Below, piece after piece: positions 14,953 to 24,654 of a stretch of DNA of 31,296 nucleotides. Source of the stretch: Roseovarius sp. UBA6217. Its GTDB lineage: Bacteria > Pseudomonadota > Alphaproteobacteria > Rhodobacterales > Rhodobacteraceae. The translations under genes were made by a program, and so were the position numbers. The stretch spans positions 1 through 31,296 of the forward strand of contig DISF01000065.1 in NCBI GenBank assembly GCA_002421985.1, in the 5' to 3' direction. The notes under the pieces were generated by a model, which was not told where the DNA came from, did no database searches, and was given only the letters and a program-made list of their open reading frames with translations. Positions within the stretch are counted from its first letter, which is position 1, and every line of letters begins with the position of its first letter.

Positions 14953-17013
14953 ATGCCAAGCGCCGCCACGCTTTTGCGCGATGTTTTTGGCTTCGATGCC
15001 TTCCGCCCCGGACAGGAAGAGATCGTCCACACCGTCGCCTCGGGCTGCAACACGCTGGCGATCATGCCGACGGGGGGCGGCAAATCGCTGTGTTTCCAAC
15101 TGCCCGCGCTGATGCGCGAGGGGGTGACGGTGGTCATCTCGCCGCTGATTGCGCTGATGCGCGATCAGGTGCGGGGGCTGCGCGCGGCGGGCGTCGAGGC
15201 GGGGGCGCTCACCTCGGGCAATACCGAGGACGAGACCGCCGAGGTCTGGGCCGCGCTCGATGAGGGGCGCCTCAAGCTGCTTTACATGGCCCCCGAGCGG
15301 CTGGCCTCGGGGGCGGCACTGGGGATGCTGCGGCGGATCGGGGTCTCGCTCATCGCCGTGGACGAGGCCCATTGCGTAAGCCAGTGGGGCCATGATTTCC
15401 GCCCCGATTACCTTGCGATCGGCGGCTTGCGGCGCGCCTTGGGTGTGCCGCTCGCCGCCTTCACCGCCACCGCCGATGCCGAGACACAGGCCGAGATCGT
15501 CGAAAAGCTGTTCGACGGCCAGCCGCCGCAGGTTTTCCTGCACGGGTTCGACCGGCCCAACATTCACCTGGCTTTCGCGCCCAAGGATAGGCCGCGCGCG
15601 CAGATCATGGCGTTTGCCGCCGCGCGTCGCGGGCAATCGGGCATCGTCTATTGCGGCACCCGCGCCAAGACCGAAGGCCTTGCGCAGGCGCTGCGTGAGG
15701 CTGGGCACAATGCCTGCGCCTATCACGGCGGGATGGAGGCGGGCGCGCGCCGCGAGGTGGAGCATCGCTTCAACACCGAGGACGGGCTTATCGTCGTGGC
15801 CACCGTGGCCTTTGGCATGGGGGTGGACAAGCCCGATATCCGCTGGGTCGCCCATGCCGACCTGCCCAAATCCATCGAAAGCTACTATCAGGAAATCGGC
15901 CGCGCAGGCCGCGATGGTGCGCCTGCCGAGACGCTCACGCTTTATGGCCCCGACGATATCCGCCTGCGCCGTGCCCAGATCGACGAGGGGCTGGCCCCGC
16001 CCGAGCGGCGCATGGCCGATCACGGGCGATTGAACGCGCTTCTGGGGCTGGCCGAGGCGCTGGAATGCCGCCGCGTGGTGCTGCTCGGCTATTTCGGCGA
16101 GGAGGCCGCGCCCTGTGGCCATTGCGACCTGTGCGAGACGCCGCCCGAGACATTCGATGGCACCGAGGCGGTGCAAAAGGCGCTCTCGGCGATCCTGCGC
16201 ACCGGCGAGAATTTCGGCGCGGGGCATCTCATCGACATCCTGATGGGCAATGCCACCGACAAGGTGCGCCTGCGCGGCCATGACAGCCTGCCCACCTTCG
16301 GCGTGGGCCGCGACATCGACAAGCGCGGCTGGCAGGGCGTGTTCCGGCAGATGATGGGGCATGACCTGGTGCGCCCCGACCCCGAGCGCCACGGCGCGCT
16401 GGTGATGACCGGGGCCGCCCGCCCGGTGCTGCGCGGCGAGACGCGCATCCGCCTGCGCCGCGAGGTGGCGGGGGCCGCGCGCCGCCCTGCTGTGCGCGCG
16501 CTGGTCTCGGACGAGGACGCGCCGCTCTTGTCCGCGCTCAAGGCCAGGCGCCGGGCGCTGGCCGAGGCCGCAGGCGTGCCCGCCTATATCGTCTTCACCG
16601 ACCGCACGCTGATCGAGATGGCCGAGACGCGCCCCGCCACGCTCGACGCGATGGCGCGCATCGGCGGCGTGGGGGCAAAGAAGCTGGAGCAATATGGCGC
16701 GCTGTTCCTTGAGGTCATCACCGGCGCGGCAGAGGTCATGCACCCCACCCGGCGCAAGCTTGCCGGGCGGCCCGAGGGCGCGCTCTATGACCGGCTGGCC
16801 GAGGTGAGCCGCGATCTGGCGCGCGGGGAGTGCGGCACGCTGCGGCCCCTGTCCTGCACCCGTTCCACCCTGCGCCAGATCGCCGAGCGGCGCCCCGCAA
16901 GCCTTGACGCGCTGGAACGTGTGCCGGGGATGGGGCCGCAAAAGACCGAGCGTTTCGGCGCGGCTTTTCTTGATGTCATCGCCGTGCAGAACGCAGGCGA
17001 AGATCGTCTATGA
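14953..17013 (+). CDS. recQ: ATP-dependent DNA helicase RecQ
   Basis: A 686-residue 3'-5' helicase for recombination and repair. It has Walker A PTGGGKS (39-45), DEAH (137-140), the aromatic-rich loop CVSQWGHDFRPDY and motif VI QEIGRAGRDG (313-322). These are followed by the zinc-binding subdomain with cysteines at 372, 388, 391 and 394, a winged helix (about 404-505), and two HRDC domains (about 520-592 and 605-680). E. coli RecQ has one HRDC domain; extra copies occur in some alphaproteobacteria and other lineages. I preferred the ATG at 14953, with AGGA five bases upstream, over a TTG at 14884, because helicase homology starts there; a TATATAG box at about 14926-14932 would then fall in the promoter. 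Confidence 0.95.
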   Translation: MPSAATLLRDVFGFDAFRPGQEEIVHTVASGCNTLAIMPTGGGKSLCFQLPALMREGVTVVISPLIALMRDQVRGLRAAGVEAGALTSGNTEDETAEVWAALDEGRLKLLYMAPERLASGAALGMLRRIGVSLIAVDEAHCVSQWGHDFRPDYLAIGGLRRALGVPLAAFTATADAETQAEIVEKLFDGQPPQVFLHGFDRPNIHLAFAPKDRPRAQIMAFAAARRGQSGIVYCGTRAKTEGLAQALREAGHNACAYHGGMEAGARREVEHRFNTEDGLIVVATVAFGMGVDKPDIRWVAHADLPKSIESYYQEIGRAGRDGAPAETLTLYGPDDIRLRRAQIDEGLAPPERRMADHGRLNALLGLAEALECRRVVLLGYFGEEAAPCGHCDLCETPPETFDGTEAVQKALSAILRTGENFGAGHLIDILMGNATDKVRLRGHDSLPTFGVGRDIDKRGWQGVFRQMMGHDLVRPDPERHGALVMTGAARPVLRGETRIRLRREVAGAARRPAVRALVSDEDAPLLSALKARRRALAEAAGVPAYIVFTDRTLIEMAETRPATLDAMARIGGVGAKKLEQYGALFLEVITGAAEVMHPTRRKLAGRPEGALYDRLAEVSRDLARGECGTLRPLSCTRSTLRQIAERRPASLDALERVPGMGPQKTERFGAAFLDVIAVQNAGEDRL

Positions 17014-17187
17014 AACGTCAGGTGCGGCAAATTGTGCTATGGACAAGCTTGCCCGGATGCCGTGTCAGATGCGCAACATTTGGGCACTCTCGGGAAAAAA
17101 ATGCTCAAAAAACGTGCGCCCGTCCAGCGGATGGGGCAGGGTATGCAACGATCGATAAAAACCATCAGAACGAGGAACCGCACCAGC

Positions 17188-18537
17188 ATGGCCATTGATG
17201 AAAAACTCGCCCCCGTCTTTTCGGCGGTCCTAGATCGCAACCCCGGCGAAGCCGAATTTCATCAGGCGCTCCGCGAAGTGATGGAAAGCCTGGGTCGCGT
17301 GATCGCCAAACATCCCGGCTATCTCGAACAGGGGCTGATTGACCGGCTGTGCGAGCCCGAGCGCCAGATAATCTTTCGCGTGCCATGGACCGATGACAAG
17401 GGCCAGGTCCATGTCAATCGCGGCTTTCGCGTGCAATACAATTCCGCGCTTGGCCCCTACAAGGGCGGGCTGCGGTTCCATCCCTCTGTGAACCTCTCGA
17501 TCATCAAGTTTCTCGGCTTCGAGCAGATATTCAAGAACGCCCTGACCGGCATGCCGATCGGCGGCGGCAAGGGCGGGTCGGATTTCGACCCCAAGGATCG
17601 GTCGGACGGCGAAATCATGCGCTTTTGTCAGTCCTTCATGACCGAGCTTTACCGCCATATCGGTGACAAGACCGACGTGCCCGCGGGCGATATCGGCGTG
17701 GGCGGGCGCGAGGTGGGCTGGATGTTCGGCCAGTATCGCCGCCTGACCAACTGCTATGAGGCGGGCGTGCTGACCGGCAAGGGGCTGAGCTATGGCGGCT
17801 CGCTCGCGCGCACCGAGGCTACCGGCTATGGCACGGTCTATTTCGCGCAGGCCATGCTTGAACGTCTGGGCGAGGACTTCGAGGGGCGGCGCACGGTCGT
17901 CTCCGGCTCGGGCAACGTGGCGATCTACGCCGTCGAGAAGGCGCAGAAACTCGGGGCCAAGGTGGTGGCGATGTCCGATAGCGGTGGCTATGTCGTGGAC
18001 GAGGACGGCATCGACCTCGATCTCGTGAAAGAGATCAAGGAACGCCGTCGCGCGCGGATTTCCGAATATGTCAATGCGCGCAAAGCGGCTAAGTTCTATC
18101 CCGTTGACAAGGGCTCGATCTGGGATGTCTCCTGCGAGATCGCCCTGCCTTGCGCAACCCAGAACGAGCTGAATGCCGCCCATGCGCGCACGCTCGTCGG
18201 AAACGGCGTGCGACTGGTGGCGGAAGGCGCCAACATGCCCTGCACTCCCGACGCGGTCGAGGTTTTCCAGAAGGCAGGTATCCTGTTTGCGCCCGGCAAG
18301 GCGGCCAATGCCGGGGGTGTGGCTACCTCGGCGCTTGAAATGCAGCAAAACGCCAGCCGCGATGCGTGGACTTTTGACCAGACCAGGGATCGCCTTGGCG
18401 CGATCATGCGCAATATCCACGACACCTGCGCCAACACCGCCGAGGAATACGGCGCGCCCGGCGATTACGTGCTCGGGGCCAATATCGCCGGCTTTATCCG
18501 GGTGGCCGAGGCGATGCGCGCGCAAGGCGTGATCTGA
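17188..18537 (+). CDS. gdhA: NADP-type glutamate dehydrogenase
   Basis: A 449-residue cytosolic enzyme that forms glutamate from 2-oxoglutarate and ammonia; length and sequence match the 447-residue E. coli GdhA class. The glutamate-binding region YKGGLRFHPSVNLSIIKFLGFEQ (91-113) and the catalytic-lysine loop PIGGGKGGSDFDP (Lys128) are present. The dinucleotide fold contains VSGSGNVAIYAVEKA and ends in SDSGG, as in NADP-preferring enzymes. The ATG at 17188 has GAGGA about 11 bases upstream; a longer frame beginning at 17032 is not conserved-looking. The 174 bases before it hold no other gene. Confidence 0.95.
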   Translation: MAIDEKLAPVFSAVLDRNPGEAEFHQALREVMESLGRVIAKHPGYLEQGLIDRLCEPERQIIFRVPWTDDKGQVHVNRGFRVQYNSALGPYKGGLRFHPSVNLSIIKFLGFEQIFKNALTGMPIGGGKGGSDFDPKDRSDGEIMRFCQSFMTELYRHIGDKTDVPAGDIGVGGREVGWMFGQYRRLTNCYEAGVLTGKGLSYGGSLARTEATGYGTVYFAQAMLERLGEDFEGRRTVVSGSGNVAIYAVEKAQKLGAKVVAMSDSGGYVVDEDGIDLDLVKEIKERRRARISEYVNARKAAKFYPVDKGSIWDVSCEIALPCATQNELNAAHARTLVGNGVRLVAEGANMPCTPDAVEVFQKAGILFAPGKAANAGGVATSALEMQQNASRDAWTFDQTRDRLGAIMRNIHDTCANTAEEYGAPGDYVLGANIAGFIRVAEAMRAQGVI

Positions 18538-18674
18538 GATCGCGTGAAGGGCTGGCGGGCGGTCTCGTCAGCCCCGTGTTTCCCGCTTGAAGTGATCGCG
18601 CCTGCCGTTACATGAAGGTCCGTATCGGTCACGCCCGTCCGGGCGGGTGGACGTAGAGAGAACGGGGAAGATAT

Positions 18675-19439
18675 ATGCTGGTTGTCGTCTCGCCCGCCAA
18701 GAAACTGGACATGACCCCCGCGCCGGGGATCACCCCCACGCGCCCGGCCTTTCGCGCAGAGGCCGAGGAATTGGCGCAAGTAGCGCGCGGGCTGGACGCC
18801 AAGGGCCTGCAAAAACTGATGAAAATCTCTGACAGCCTTGCGCGGCTCAACGCCGGGCGGTTTGCGGCCTTCGGCACGATGGACGCAAAACCCGCAGCAC
18901 TTGCCTTTGCCGGAGACACCTATCAAGGGCTGGAGGCGGGATCGCTCGACCCCGATGAAATGGCTTTCGCCCAGGATCATTTGCGCATCCTCTCGGGGCT
19001 TTACGGCGTTTTGCGCCCGCTTGATGCGATAGAGCCATACCGGCTCGAAATGGGCAGCAGGCTGGCCACCGCGCGGGGCCGGACGCTCTATGATTTCTGG
19101 GGTGACCGGATCGCGCAGGCGCTGAAGGCGCAGGCGGCGGAGGTGGGCACCGACGTTCTGGTGAATTGCGCGAGCCAGGAATATTTCGGTGCGGTGGATG
19201 AGGCGGCGCTTGGCCTGCGCGTCATCACGCCGGTGTTCATGGAAGAGCGCGGCGGCGCGCCGAAGGTGGTCAGTTTCTACGCCAAGCGCGCGCGCGGTGC
19301 GATGGCGCGGTTCATCATCCAGAACCGGCTTTGCGATCCCGACGCCCTGCGCGATTTCGACACCGGCGGCTATGCCCATGCACCCGACCTGTCGGCCCCC
19401 GACCGGCCCGTGTTCCTGCGCGCTCAGCCTGCCGCCTGA
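18675..19439 (+). CDS. yaaA: peroxide stress protein YaaA (UPF0246)
   Basis: A 254-residue protein of the YaaA/DUF328 family. The start MLVVVSPAKKLDM, the LMKISDSLARLN stretch at about 48-59, GDTYQGLEA, RILSGLYGVLRPLDAIEPYRLEMG, LYDFWGDRI, and VNCASQEYF are the family hallmarks. In E. coli the protein lowers free iron during hydrogen peroxide stress and so limits DNA and protein damage. The ATG at 18675 follows a GGGGAAG run. Its stop lies 16 bases inside the end of the convergent histidine kinase gene. No OxyR site can be recognised upstream by eye; a GGGCTG/CAGCCC hairpin and a CGCCCG/CGGGCG hairpin occur in the 137 bases before it. Confidence 0.93.
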   Translation: MLVVVSPAKKLDMTPAPGITPTRPAFRAEAEELAQVARGLDAKGLQKLMKISDSLARLNAGRFAAFGTMDAKPAALAFAGDTYQGLEAGSLDPDEMAFAQDHLRILSGLYGVLRPLDAIEPYRLEMGSRLATARGRTLYDFWGDRIAQALKAQAAEVGTDVLVNCASQEYFGAVDEAALGLRVITPVFMEERGGAPKVVSFYAKRARGAMARFIIQNRLCDPDALRDFDTGGYAHAPDLSAPDRPVFLRAQPAA

Positions 19440-21622
19440 ATCGCCGCGCCCTCGGGCGGGCGCACGCCGGGCGGGGCGGCGGCGGTGATCTGCGCCACGA
19501 TGGCCGCGCGCTTGAGCGGCTTGGTGAGATAGTGATCAAGCCCGGCGGCGAGGATCTCGGTATCGTCGCCATTCATGGCATGGGCAGTCATCGCCACGAT
19601 CGGCACATGGCGGCCCTCGCGTGCCTCGATCTCGCGGATGGCGCGGGTGGCCTCTTTTCCGTCCATCTCGGGCATGGAAATATCCATGAACACGATATCG
19701 GGCGCGGTGCCTTGATAAAGCGCCACCGCCTCGCGCCCGTTCCCGGCGAAGGTCAGCTCGATATCGAGCGCCTGCACCATCTTGGAAAACACCAGCCGGT
19801 TGGTCTTGTTATCCTCGGCGGCGAGCACCCGCATGGCGCGCGGGGCAGGGGGGGCTTTGGCGGGCGGATGGGCCGGGTCGGTCTCGGCGGACGCGGGCGC
19901 GGCAAGGCCCGCCAGCGCGGTCAGCAGATCGCGCCGCGCCACCGGTTTCTGGAGCACAGCCTGAACCGCGCCGCGCGCAGGGTCTTGCGCGGCGCTGCCG
20001 GAATTGGGGCTGAGCACGATGACGGGCATCTCATGGCCCGCCGCGCGCAGGGCGCTTGCAAGCTCGAACCCGTCCATGCCCGGCATGTGGTGATCGACGA
20101 TCACCAGGTCGGGCGCGTCACGGGCCACCAGATCGCGCGCGGCGCTGGCATCGCCGCAGGTGGTCACCGTCATCCCGAGCGCGGCCAGTTGCCGTTCCAG
20201 GAGGGCGCGGCAGGTGGTATGCGGCTCGACCACGAGCGCGCGGGCAACGCGGGGATCGGGGCGCGCGCCCTCGGGCATGGCCGCCTCGGCCACCGGCAAT
20301 GGCAGCGAGAACCCGAAGGTGGAGCCGCGCCCCTCGTCGGATTCGACCCAAAGATCGCCGCCCATGAGCCGCACCAGCTTTTGTGTGATGGCAAGGCCAA
20401 GCCCGGTGCCCTCGAACTTGCGGCTTTTGGCGTCATCCACCTGGTTGAATTCGCCAAAGATGTGATCCAGCTTGTCGCGCGGGATGCCGATGCCGGTATC
20501 CTCGATGCTGATGCGGATATCGGCCTCGGCCCCGTCGTGCGCCTGCACGCCGGTGACGCGGATCATCACATGCCCGGCCTCGGTGAACTTGACCGCGTTG
20601 CCCACGAGGTTGGTGAGGATCTGCCGGATGCGCCCCGGATCACCGACAAAACGCGTCGGCAGGAACAGGTCGTAATCCACCAGGATGTCGATGCCGCGAT
20701 CGCGGCAATGAGCCTGCATCAGGATGACAAGCTCGTGGATGCACCGCTCCAGATCGAACGGCTCGGGGTGCAGGACCAGCCGGTCGGCCTCGATCTTGGA
20801 ATAGTCGAGCACGTCGTTGATGATGACCAGAAGCGCCTCGGCGGAATGCTTTATGGTGGTGACATACAGGCGCTGTTCGTCGTCGAGCGGACCCTCGGCC
20901 AGCAGATCGGCCATGCCCACAACCCCGTTCATCGGCGTGCGGATCTCGTGGCTCATATTGGCGAGGAATGCAGATTTGGCGCGGTTGGCGGCCTCGGCGC
21001 GGCTGCGGGCATCCTTGAGCTTTTTTTCATAGCGGATCGTCGCGGTGATGTTCTGCACGATGCTGATCATATCGCCATCCGCGCCGCGCCGGTCGGTGAG
21101 GCGGATATACTGGCCGTTCCACAGGCGCAGCACCTGCGGCTCGGGGGCCGGGCCTTGCCAGCGGTCGAGCATCTGTTCGCGCCACTTGCGCGGAGCGGTA
21201 TCGCCGATATTGAAGATACCTTCCTCGGTGATGAGTTGCAGGATCTCGATATAGGTGATGCCGGGGCGCACCATTTCCAGCCCGTCGAACACCGCAAGCC
21301 ATGCCTTGTTGGCCGCGATCATCCGGCTGTCTGCGTCGAAAAAGGCAAACCCGTCCTCGATCGCCTGGATCGAATGCCAGAGCCGCCGCTCGGCGATCTC
21401 GATCTTCTGGTTGGCGGCCCCGAGATCGGATTTCACGCGCTGGTTCTCGTCGCGCACGGTCTGCACTTCGGCGCGGGTCTCTGTGATCTCGGTGCTGAGC
21501 GCGCGGGCGTGCAGCCCGAGCTTGCGGTTGGCGGCGTGAAGCTCCGCCTGCTTCTGTTCCAGCAGGCGTTCGGCGGCGAGACGTGCGCGCCGTTCCTCTG
21601 CCAGCTTGTTCGCGAGGGTCAT
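19424..21622 (-). CDS. cytoplasmic PAS hybrid histidine kinase with two receiver domains
   Basis: A 732-residue sensor without membrane segments. An N-terminal coiled coil (about 5-80) leads into a PAS-type sensor (about 80-197), followed by HisKA with SHEIRTPMNG (His225) and HATPase with the N box LTNLVGNAVKFT, DTGIGI (375-380) and GTGLGL (405-410). Receiver 1 (461-571) keeps Asp510 and Lys559 but has Glu466-Pro467 where the acidic pair usually stands. Receiver 2 (597-712) is canonical, with Glu603-Asp604, Asp647 and Lys701. No HPt domain is present, so a separate phosphotransfer protein is expected if it works as a relay. The ATG at 21622 has GGAGGA upstream. It overlaps yaaA tail to tail by 16 bases. 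Confidence 0.92.
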   Translation of the reverse strand: MTLANKLAEERRARLAAERLLEQKQAELHAANRKLGLHARALSTEITETRAEVQTVRDENQRVKSDLGAANQKIEIAERRLWHSIQAIEDGFAFFDADSRMIAANKAWLAVFDGLEMVRPGITYIEILQLITEEGIFNIGDTAPRKWREQMLDRWQGPAPEPQVLRLWNGQYIRLTDRRGADGDMISIVQNITATIRYEKKLKDARSRAEAANRAKSAFLANMSHEIRTPMNGVVGMADLLAEGPLDDEQRLYVTTIKHSAEALLVIINDVLDYSKIEADRLVLHPEPFDLERCIHELVILMQAHCRDRGIDILVDYDLFLPTRFVGDPGRIRQILTNLVGNAVKFTEAGHVMIRVTGVQAHDGAEADIRISIEDTGIGIPRDKLDHIFGEFNQVDDAKSRKFEGTGLGLAITQKLVRLMGGDLWVESDEGRGSTFGFSLPLPVAEAAMPEGARPDPRVARALVVEPHTTCRALLERQLAALGMTVTTCGDASAARDLVARDAPDLVIVDHHMPGMDGFELASALRAAGHEMPVIVLSPNSGSAAQDPARGAVQAVLQKPVARRDLLTALAGLAAPASAETDPAHPPAKAPPAPRAMRVLAAEDNKTNRLVFSKMVQALDIELTFAGNGREAVALYQGTAPDIVFMDISMPEMDGKEATRAIREIEAREGRHVPIVAMTAHAMNGDDTEILAAGLDHYLTKPLKRAAIVAQITAAAPPGVRPPEGAAIQAAG

Positions 21623-21702
21623 GCCCGTCCTCCGCCGCGCCGGATCGTGGTCGGGCCACAATCCGGCATCGTCGTGAAGAATGGCTTAACGCGCGCGCGA
21701 AA

Positions 21703-22878
21703 TCACAGCGCCTCGATGGCGAGCGCGATGCCCTGACCACCGCCGATGCACATGGTGATGATCGCGCGCTTGCCGCCGGTGCGCTCCAACTCGTACATCG
21801 CCTTGACGGTCAGGAGCGCGCCCGTGGCACCCACCGGGTGGCCAAGCGCGATGGCCCCGCCATTGGGGTTGACGCGCGCGGCGTCGAGGCCAAGCCCCTT
21901 GTTGACCGCGAGCGCCTGAGCGGCAAAGGCCTCGTTCGATTCGATCATGTCGAAATCAGAGACGCTCAGACCGGTGCGCGCCAGGAGCTTTTCCACCGCC
22001 GGGATCGGGCCGATTCCCATTACCTCGGGGCGCACGCCGGCATGGGCATAGCCGAGGATGCGCGCGCGCGGCTTCAGCCCTGCGGCCTCGGCGGCCTCGG
22101 CGCGGGCAAGGACGAGGGCCGCGGCCCCGTCGTTGATCCCGCTCGCGTTGCCTGCGGTCACAGTGCCGTCTTTCTGGAACACCGGCTTCAGCCCGGCCAG
22201 CGCCTCGGCTGTCGTGGCCTTGGGATGCTCATCGGTGTCAAACGTCACCATGTCGCGCTTCACGCGCACCTCGACCGGCACGATCTGCGATTTGAACCGC
22301 CCCTCGGCAATGGCCTCTGCCGCGCGGCGCTGGCTTTCCAGCGCAAAGGCGTCCTGATCGGCGCGGGTGATGCCGTGTTCGGCGGCCACGTTCTCGGCGG
22401 TGACGCCCATATGGCCGGTGCCGAACGGGCAGTTGAGCGCGCCCAGCATCATGTCGAGCGTCTTGAGATCGCCCATCTTCGCGCCCCAGCGCTGATCGGG
22501 GATGATGAAGGGCGAGCGGCTCATGTTCTCGACCCCGCCCGCAAGGCCGAAATCGGCATCTCCCAGCATGAGCGATTGCATGACCGAAACGATGGCCTGC
22601 GCGCCAGAGCCGCAGAGCCGGTTGACGTTCATCGCGGGCGTGGTGTCGGGGATTCCTGCGTCGATGGCACTGACGCGGCTGACATACATGTCGCGCGGCT
22701 CGGTGTTGATGACATGGCCGAATACCACATGGCCGATCTGCCCGCCCTCGACGCCCGCCCGCGCCAGCGCCTCGCGGGCGACGATCGCGCCAAGCTTGGT
22801 GGGTGGCGTGCCGACAAGGGCCCCGCCAAAGGTGCCGATCGCGGTGCGGCAGCCGTCGAGAATCACGATATCGCTCAT
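21703..22878 (-). CDS. acetyl-CoA C-acyltransferase (thiolase)
   Basis: A 391-residue thiolase, the usual length. The nucleophilic cysteine lies in NVNRLCGSGAQA (Cys89), and the other catalytic residues are in NPNGGAIALGHPVGATG (His347) and CIGGGQGIALAIE (Cys377). ENMSRSPF and SNEAFAAQ motifs are also present. It joins or cleaves acyl-CoA and acetyl-CoA, as in beta-oxidation or the first step of polyhydroxybutyrate synthesis; sequence alone does not separate the PhaA/AtoB and BktB roles. A strong AAGGAGG precedes the ATG. No phaB, phaC or acyl-CoA dehydrogenase adjoins it. The histidine kinase gene is downstream on the same strand after 80 bases. Confidence 0.94.
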   Translation of the reverse strand: MSDIVILDGCRTAIGTFGGALVGTPPTKLGAIVAREALARAGVEGGQIGHVVFGHVINTEPRDMYVSRVSAIDAGIPDTTPAMNVNRLCGSGAQAIVSVMQSLMLGDADFGLAGGVENMSRSPFIIPDQRWGAKMGDLKTLDMMLGALNCPFGTGHMGVTAENVAAEHGITRADQDAFALESQRRAAEAIAEGRFKSQIVPVEVRVKRDMVTFDTDEHPKATTAEALAGLKPVFQKDGTVTAGNASGINDGAAALVLARAEAAEAAGLKPRARILGYAHAGVRPEVMGIGPIPAVEKLLARTGLSVSDFDMIESNEAFAAQALAVNKGLGLDAARVNPNGGAIALGHPVGATGALLTVKAMYELERTGGKRAIITMCIGGGQGIALAIEAL

Positions 22879-23020
22879 TGGGGTCCTCCTTGAATGGTTG
22901 CGGGCAAACTAGCCGCAGGGGGGCGGTCTTGGCAACGGTGACATGGGCGCGCAGGGGGCGACCGGTTCGGCGTTTGAGCCGACCGGTTCATAGGGGGCGG
23001 CGCACGCCCCCCCCCGCAGC

Positions 23021-23050
23021 CGTCATCCTCGGGCCGGACCCGAGGATCTC
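23021..23050. repeat. dispersed palindromic repeat, copy upstream of the membrane protein
   Basis: CGTCATCCTCGGGCCGGACC and ten further bases contain a perfect nine-base inverted repeat, ATCCTCGGG (23025-23033) with CCCGAGGAT (23039-23047), around CCGGA. The CGTCATCCTCGG...CCGAGGATCTC pattern is a familiar intergenic repeat in alphaproteobacteria. A related copy lies at 24573. The gap 22879-23133 also carries two direct copies of CGACCGGTTC. Confidence 0.75.
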
Positions 23051-23133
23051 GCCGGTTGCGCACGGCTTGTCAGGACGGGGGCAAGGTGCTTGTGTAAGAC
23101 CCGACCCCAAGGCCTGCCCGAGAGTACCCCGCG

Positions 23134-24558
23134 ATGACGATCCGACGATATGACGACATCGACGAGGCGGCGCTGAGCCCTGCCGAGAAAACCCTGCTGG
23201 AGAATTGCAAGGCGGGGATGCCGACGGTTCTGGGCGATGGGGCGCTGCCGGACGGCCCGAGCGATGCGCGCAGCGTGCGGGCGGACCTGCTGCGCTATCT
23301 GATCCGCGGCGGGTGCGAGGCGTGGCCGGTGGCGGATAGCGGGGTGGATCTGTTCGGCGCCTATGTGACCGGCAGGCTCGACCTGGATTTCGCGACGGCG
23401 AAAGGGGGAACCGGGCTAGTCGCCTGCCGGTTCGAGAACCGAATCGAGGCGCTGCAAGCGCGGTTCGAGATTTTGGCCCTCGGTCGCAGCCACCTGCCGG
23501 GGCTGATGGCGCAGGGCGCGCAGGTGACGAGCAACGTGTTTCTGCGCGGGATCACGGCAGCGGGAGAGGTGAGCCTCGCCGGGGCCGGGATCGGCGGGCA
23601 GTTGGAGTGCCAGGGCGCGCGGTTCGGGAATGCGGCGGGCAGGGCGCTCAACGCGCAGAAGATGGAGGTGACGGCGCTAATTTGGCGCAGAATTGGGGCG
23701 GTCAGCGGGGCAGTGGACCTGAACGGGGCAAAGGTCGCGGACCTCGTGGATGAGGCGGCGAGTTGGGATTTGGTCGAGCACTTGCGTCTTAACGGGTTTC
23801 GCTATGAACGCATTCACGGCCCGATGGCCGCGCGGATGCGGCTGGGCTGGGTGGCCAAGGATGCCGAGGCGGCTGGCGAGTTCCACCCGCAGCCCTATGA
23901 GCAACTGGCCAGCGTGTTCCGCGCGATGGGGCATACAAGCGATGCGCGGCGGGTGATGCTGGAGAAGGAAATCCGGCTGGCGGCGGATTGGACGCGGCGG
24001 GCATTGGAGGAACAGGCCGACCTGCGCAAACGCTGCGATGCAACGCCCATGCCTGCCGATCATCACGAAATCCAGAACCGGCTGGCGCGGCTCTGGCTCG
24101 ATCTGCGCATCCTGCCGGTCTGGCATTGGTTTCTGCGCTATCTGGTGGGCTACGGCCACGCGCCGCAGCGGGTGCTCTACTGGGCCGCCGGCACGATCAC
24201 GGTGATGGGGCTTTTCTACCTTTTTGTCTGGAATTTCGGCGGCATGGTGCCGAATTCGGATATCATCCTGACCTCGCCGCACTGGGCAGAGGCGATGGCG
24301 GCCAATCCGGGCCTGCCCGGCGTGGCATGGGAGGGGTCGGAGGTGGGGCAGCACTACCAGACCTTCGCCGCCGCGACCTATGCGGCGGATGTGTTCATCC
24401 CGCTGGTCGATCTGGGGCAGGAGGCGGCGTGGACCGCGACCACGGCCACGCGGCTGGGCGGGCTGGCCTGGGTTGCGACGTGGTTTCTCAAGCTGTTCGG
24501 CTGGATCGTCACCGCCATGGGGGCGGCGGCGATCACCGGGATCATCCGGCGGGAGTGA
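23134..24558 (+). CDS. pentapeptide-like beta-solenoid membrane protein
   Basis: A 474-residue protein of unknown function. Residues about 70-200 are built of degenerate short repeats (LDLDFATAKGGTGLVACRFENRIEALQARFE, EVSLAGAGIGGQLECQGARF) of the kind that form pentapeptide-like beta solenoids. A helical, soluble middle part with EQLASVFRAMGHTSDARRVMLEKE follows. Two membrane segments lie at about 347-368 and 444-472, with YAADVFIPLVDLGQEAAW between them, resembling proteins often labelled membrane-associated oxidoreductases, although I see no cofactor-binding motif. The ATG at 23134 has only a weak GAGAG site. The gene is flanked on both sides by related palindromic repeats. Confidence 0.75.
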   Translation: MTIRRYDDIDEAALSPAEKTLLENCKAGMPTVLGDGALPDGPSDARSVRADLLRYLIRGGCEAWPVADSGVDLFGAYVTGRLDLDFATAKGGTGLVACRFENRIEALQARFEILALGRSHLPGLMAQGAQVTSNVFLRGITAAGEVSLAGAGIGGQLECQGARFGNAAGRALNAQKMEVTALIWRRIGAVSGAVDLNGAKVADLVDEAASWDLVEHLRLNGFRYERIHGPMAARMRLGWVAKDAEAAGEFHPQPYEQLASVFRAMGHTSDARRVMLEKEIRLAADWTRRALEEQADLRKRCDATPMPADHHEIQNRLARLWLDLRILPVWHWFLRYLVGYGHAPQRVLYWAAGTITVMGLFYLFVWNFGGMVPNSDIILTSPHWAEAMAANPGLPGVAWEGSEVGQHYQTFAAATYAADVFIPLVDLGQEAAWTATTATRLGGLAWVATWFLKLFGWIVTAMGAAAITGIIRRE

Positions 24559-24572
24559 GCGTGGAGCGGGGC

Positions 24573-24632
24573 CGTCATCCTCGGACCTGATCCGGGGATC
24601 TCCGGCACTGGCGAAAGATCCCCGCTTTCGCC
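24573..24632. repeat. dispersed palindromic repeat, copy downstream of the membrane protein
   Basis: CGTCATCCTCGG at 24573 starts a nine-pair hairpin (ATCCTCGGA with TCCGGGGAT, 24577-24599, one G-U pair), related to the copy at 23021. A second perfect hairpin follows, GGCGAAAG (24610-24617) with CTTTCGCC (24625-24632). Confidence 0.7.
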
Positions 24633-24654
24633 GGGATGGGCGGGAGGGGACGCT

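Noticed and set aside
14521..16941. Open frame of over 800 codons antisense to recQ
   Set aside because: It mirrors recQ codon usage, has no domain and lacks a ribosome site, while recQ shows every helicase motif.
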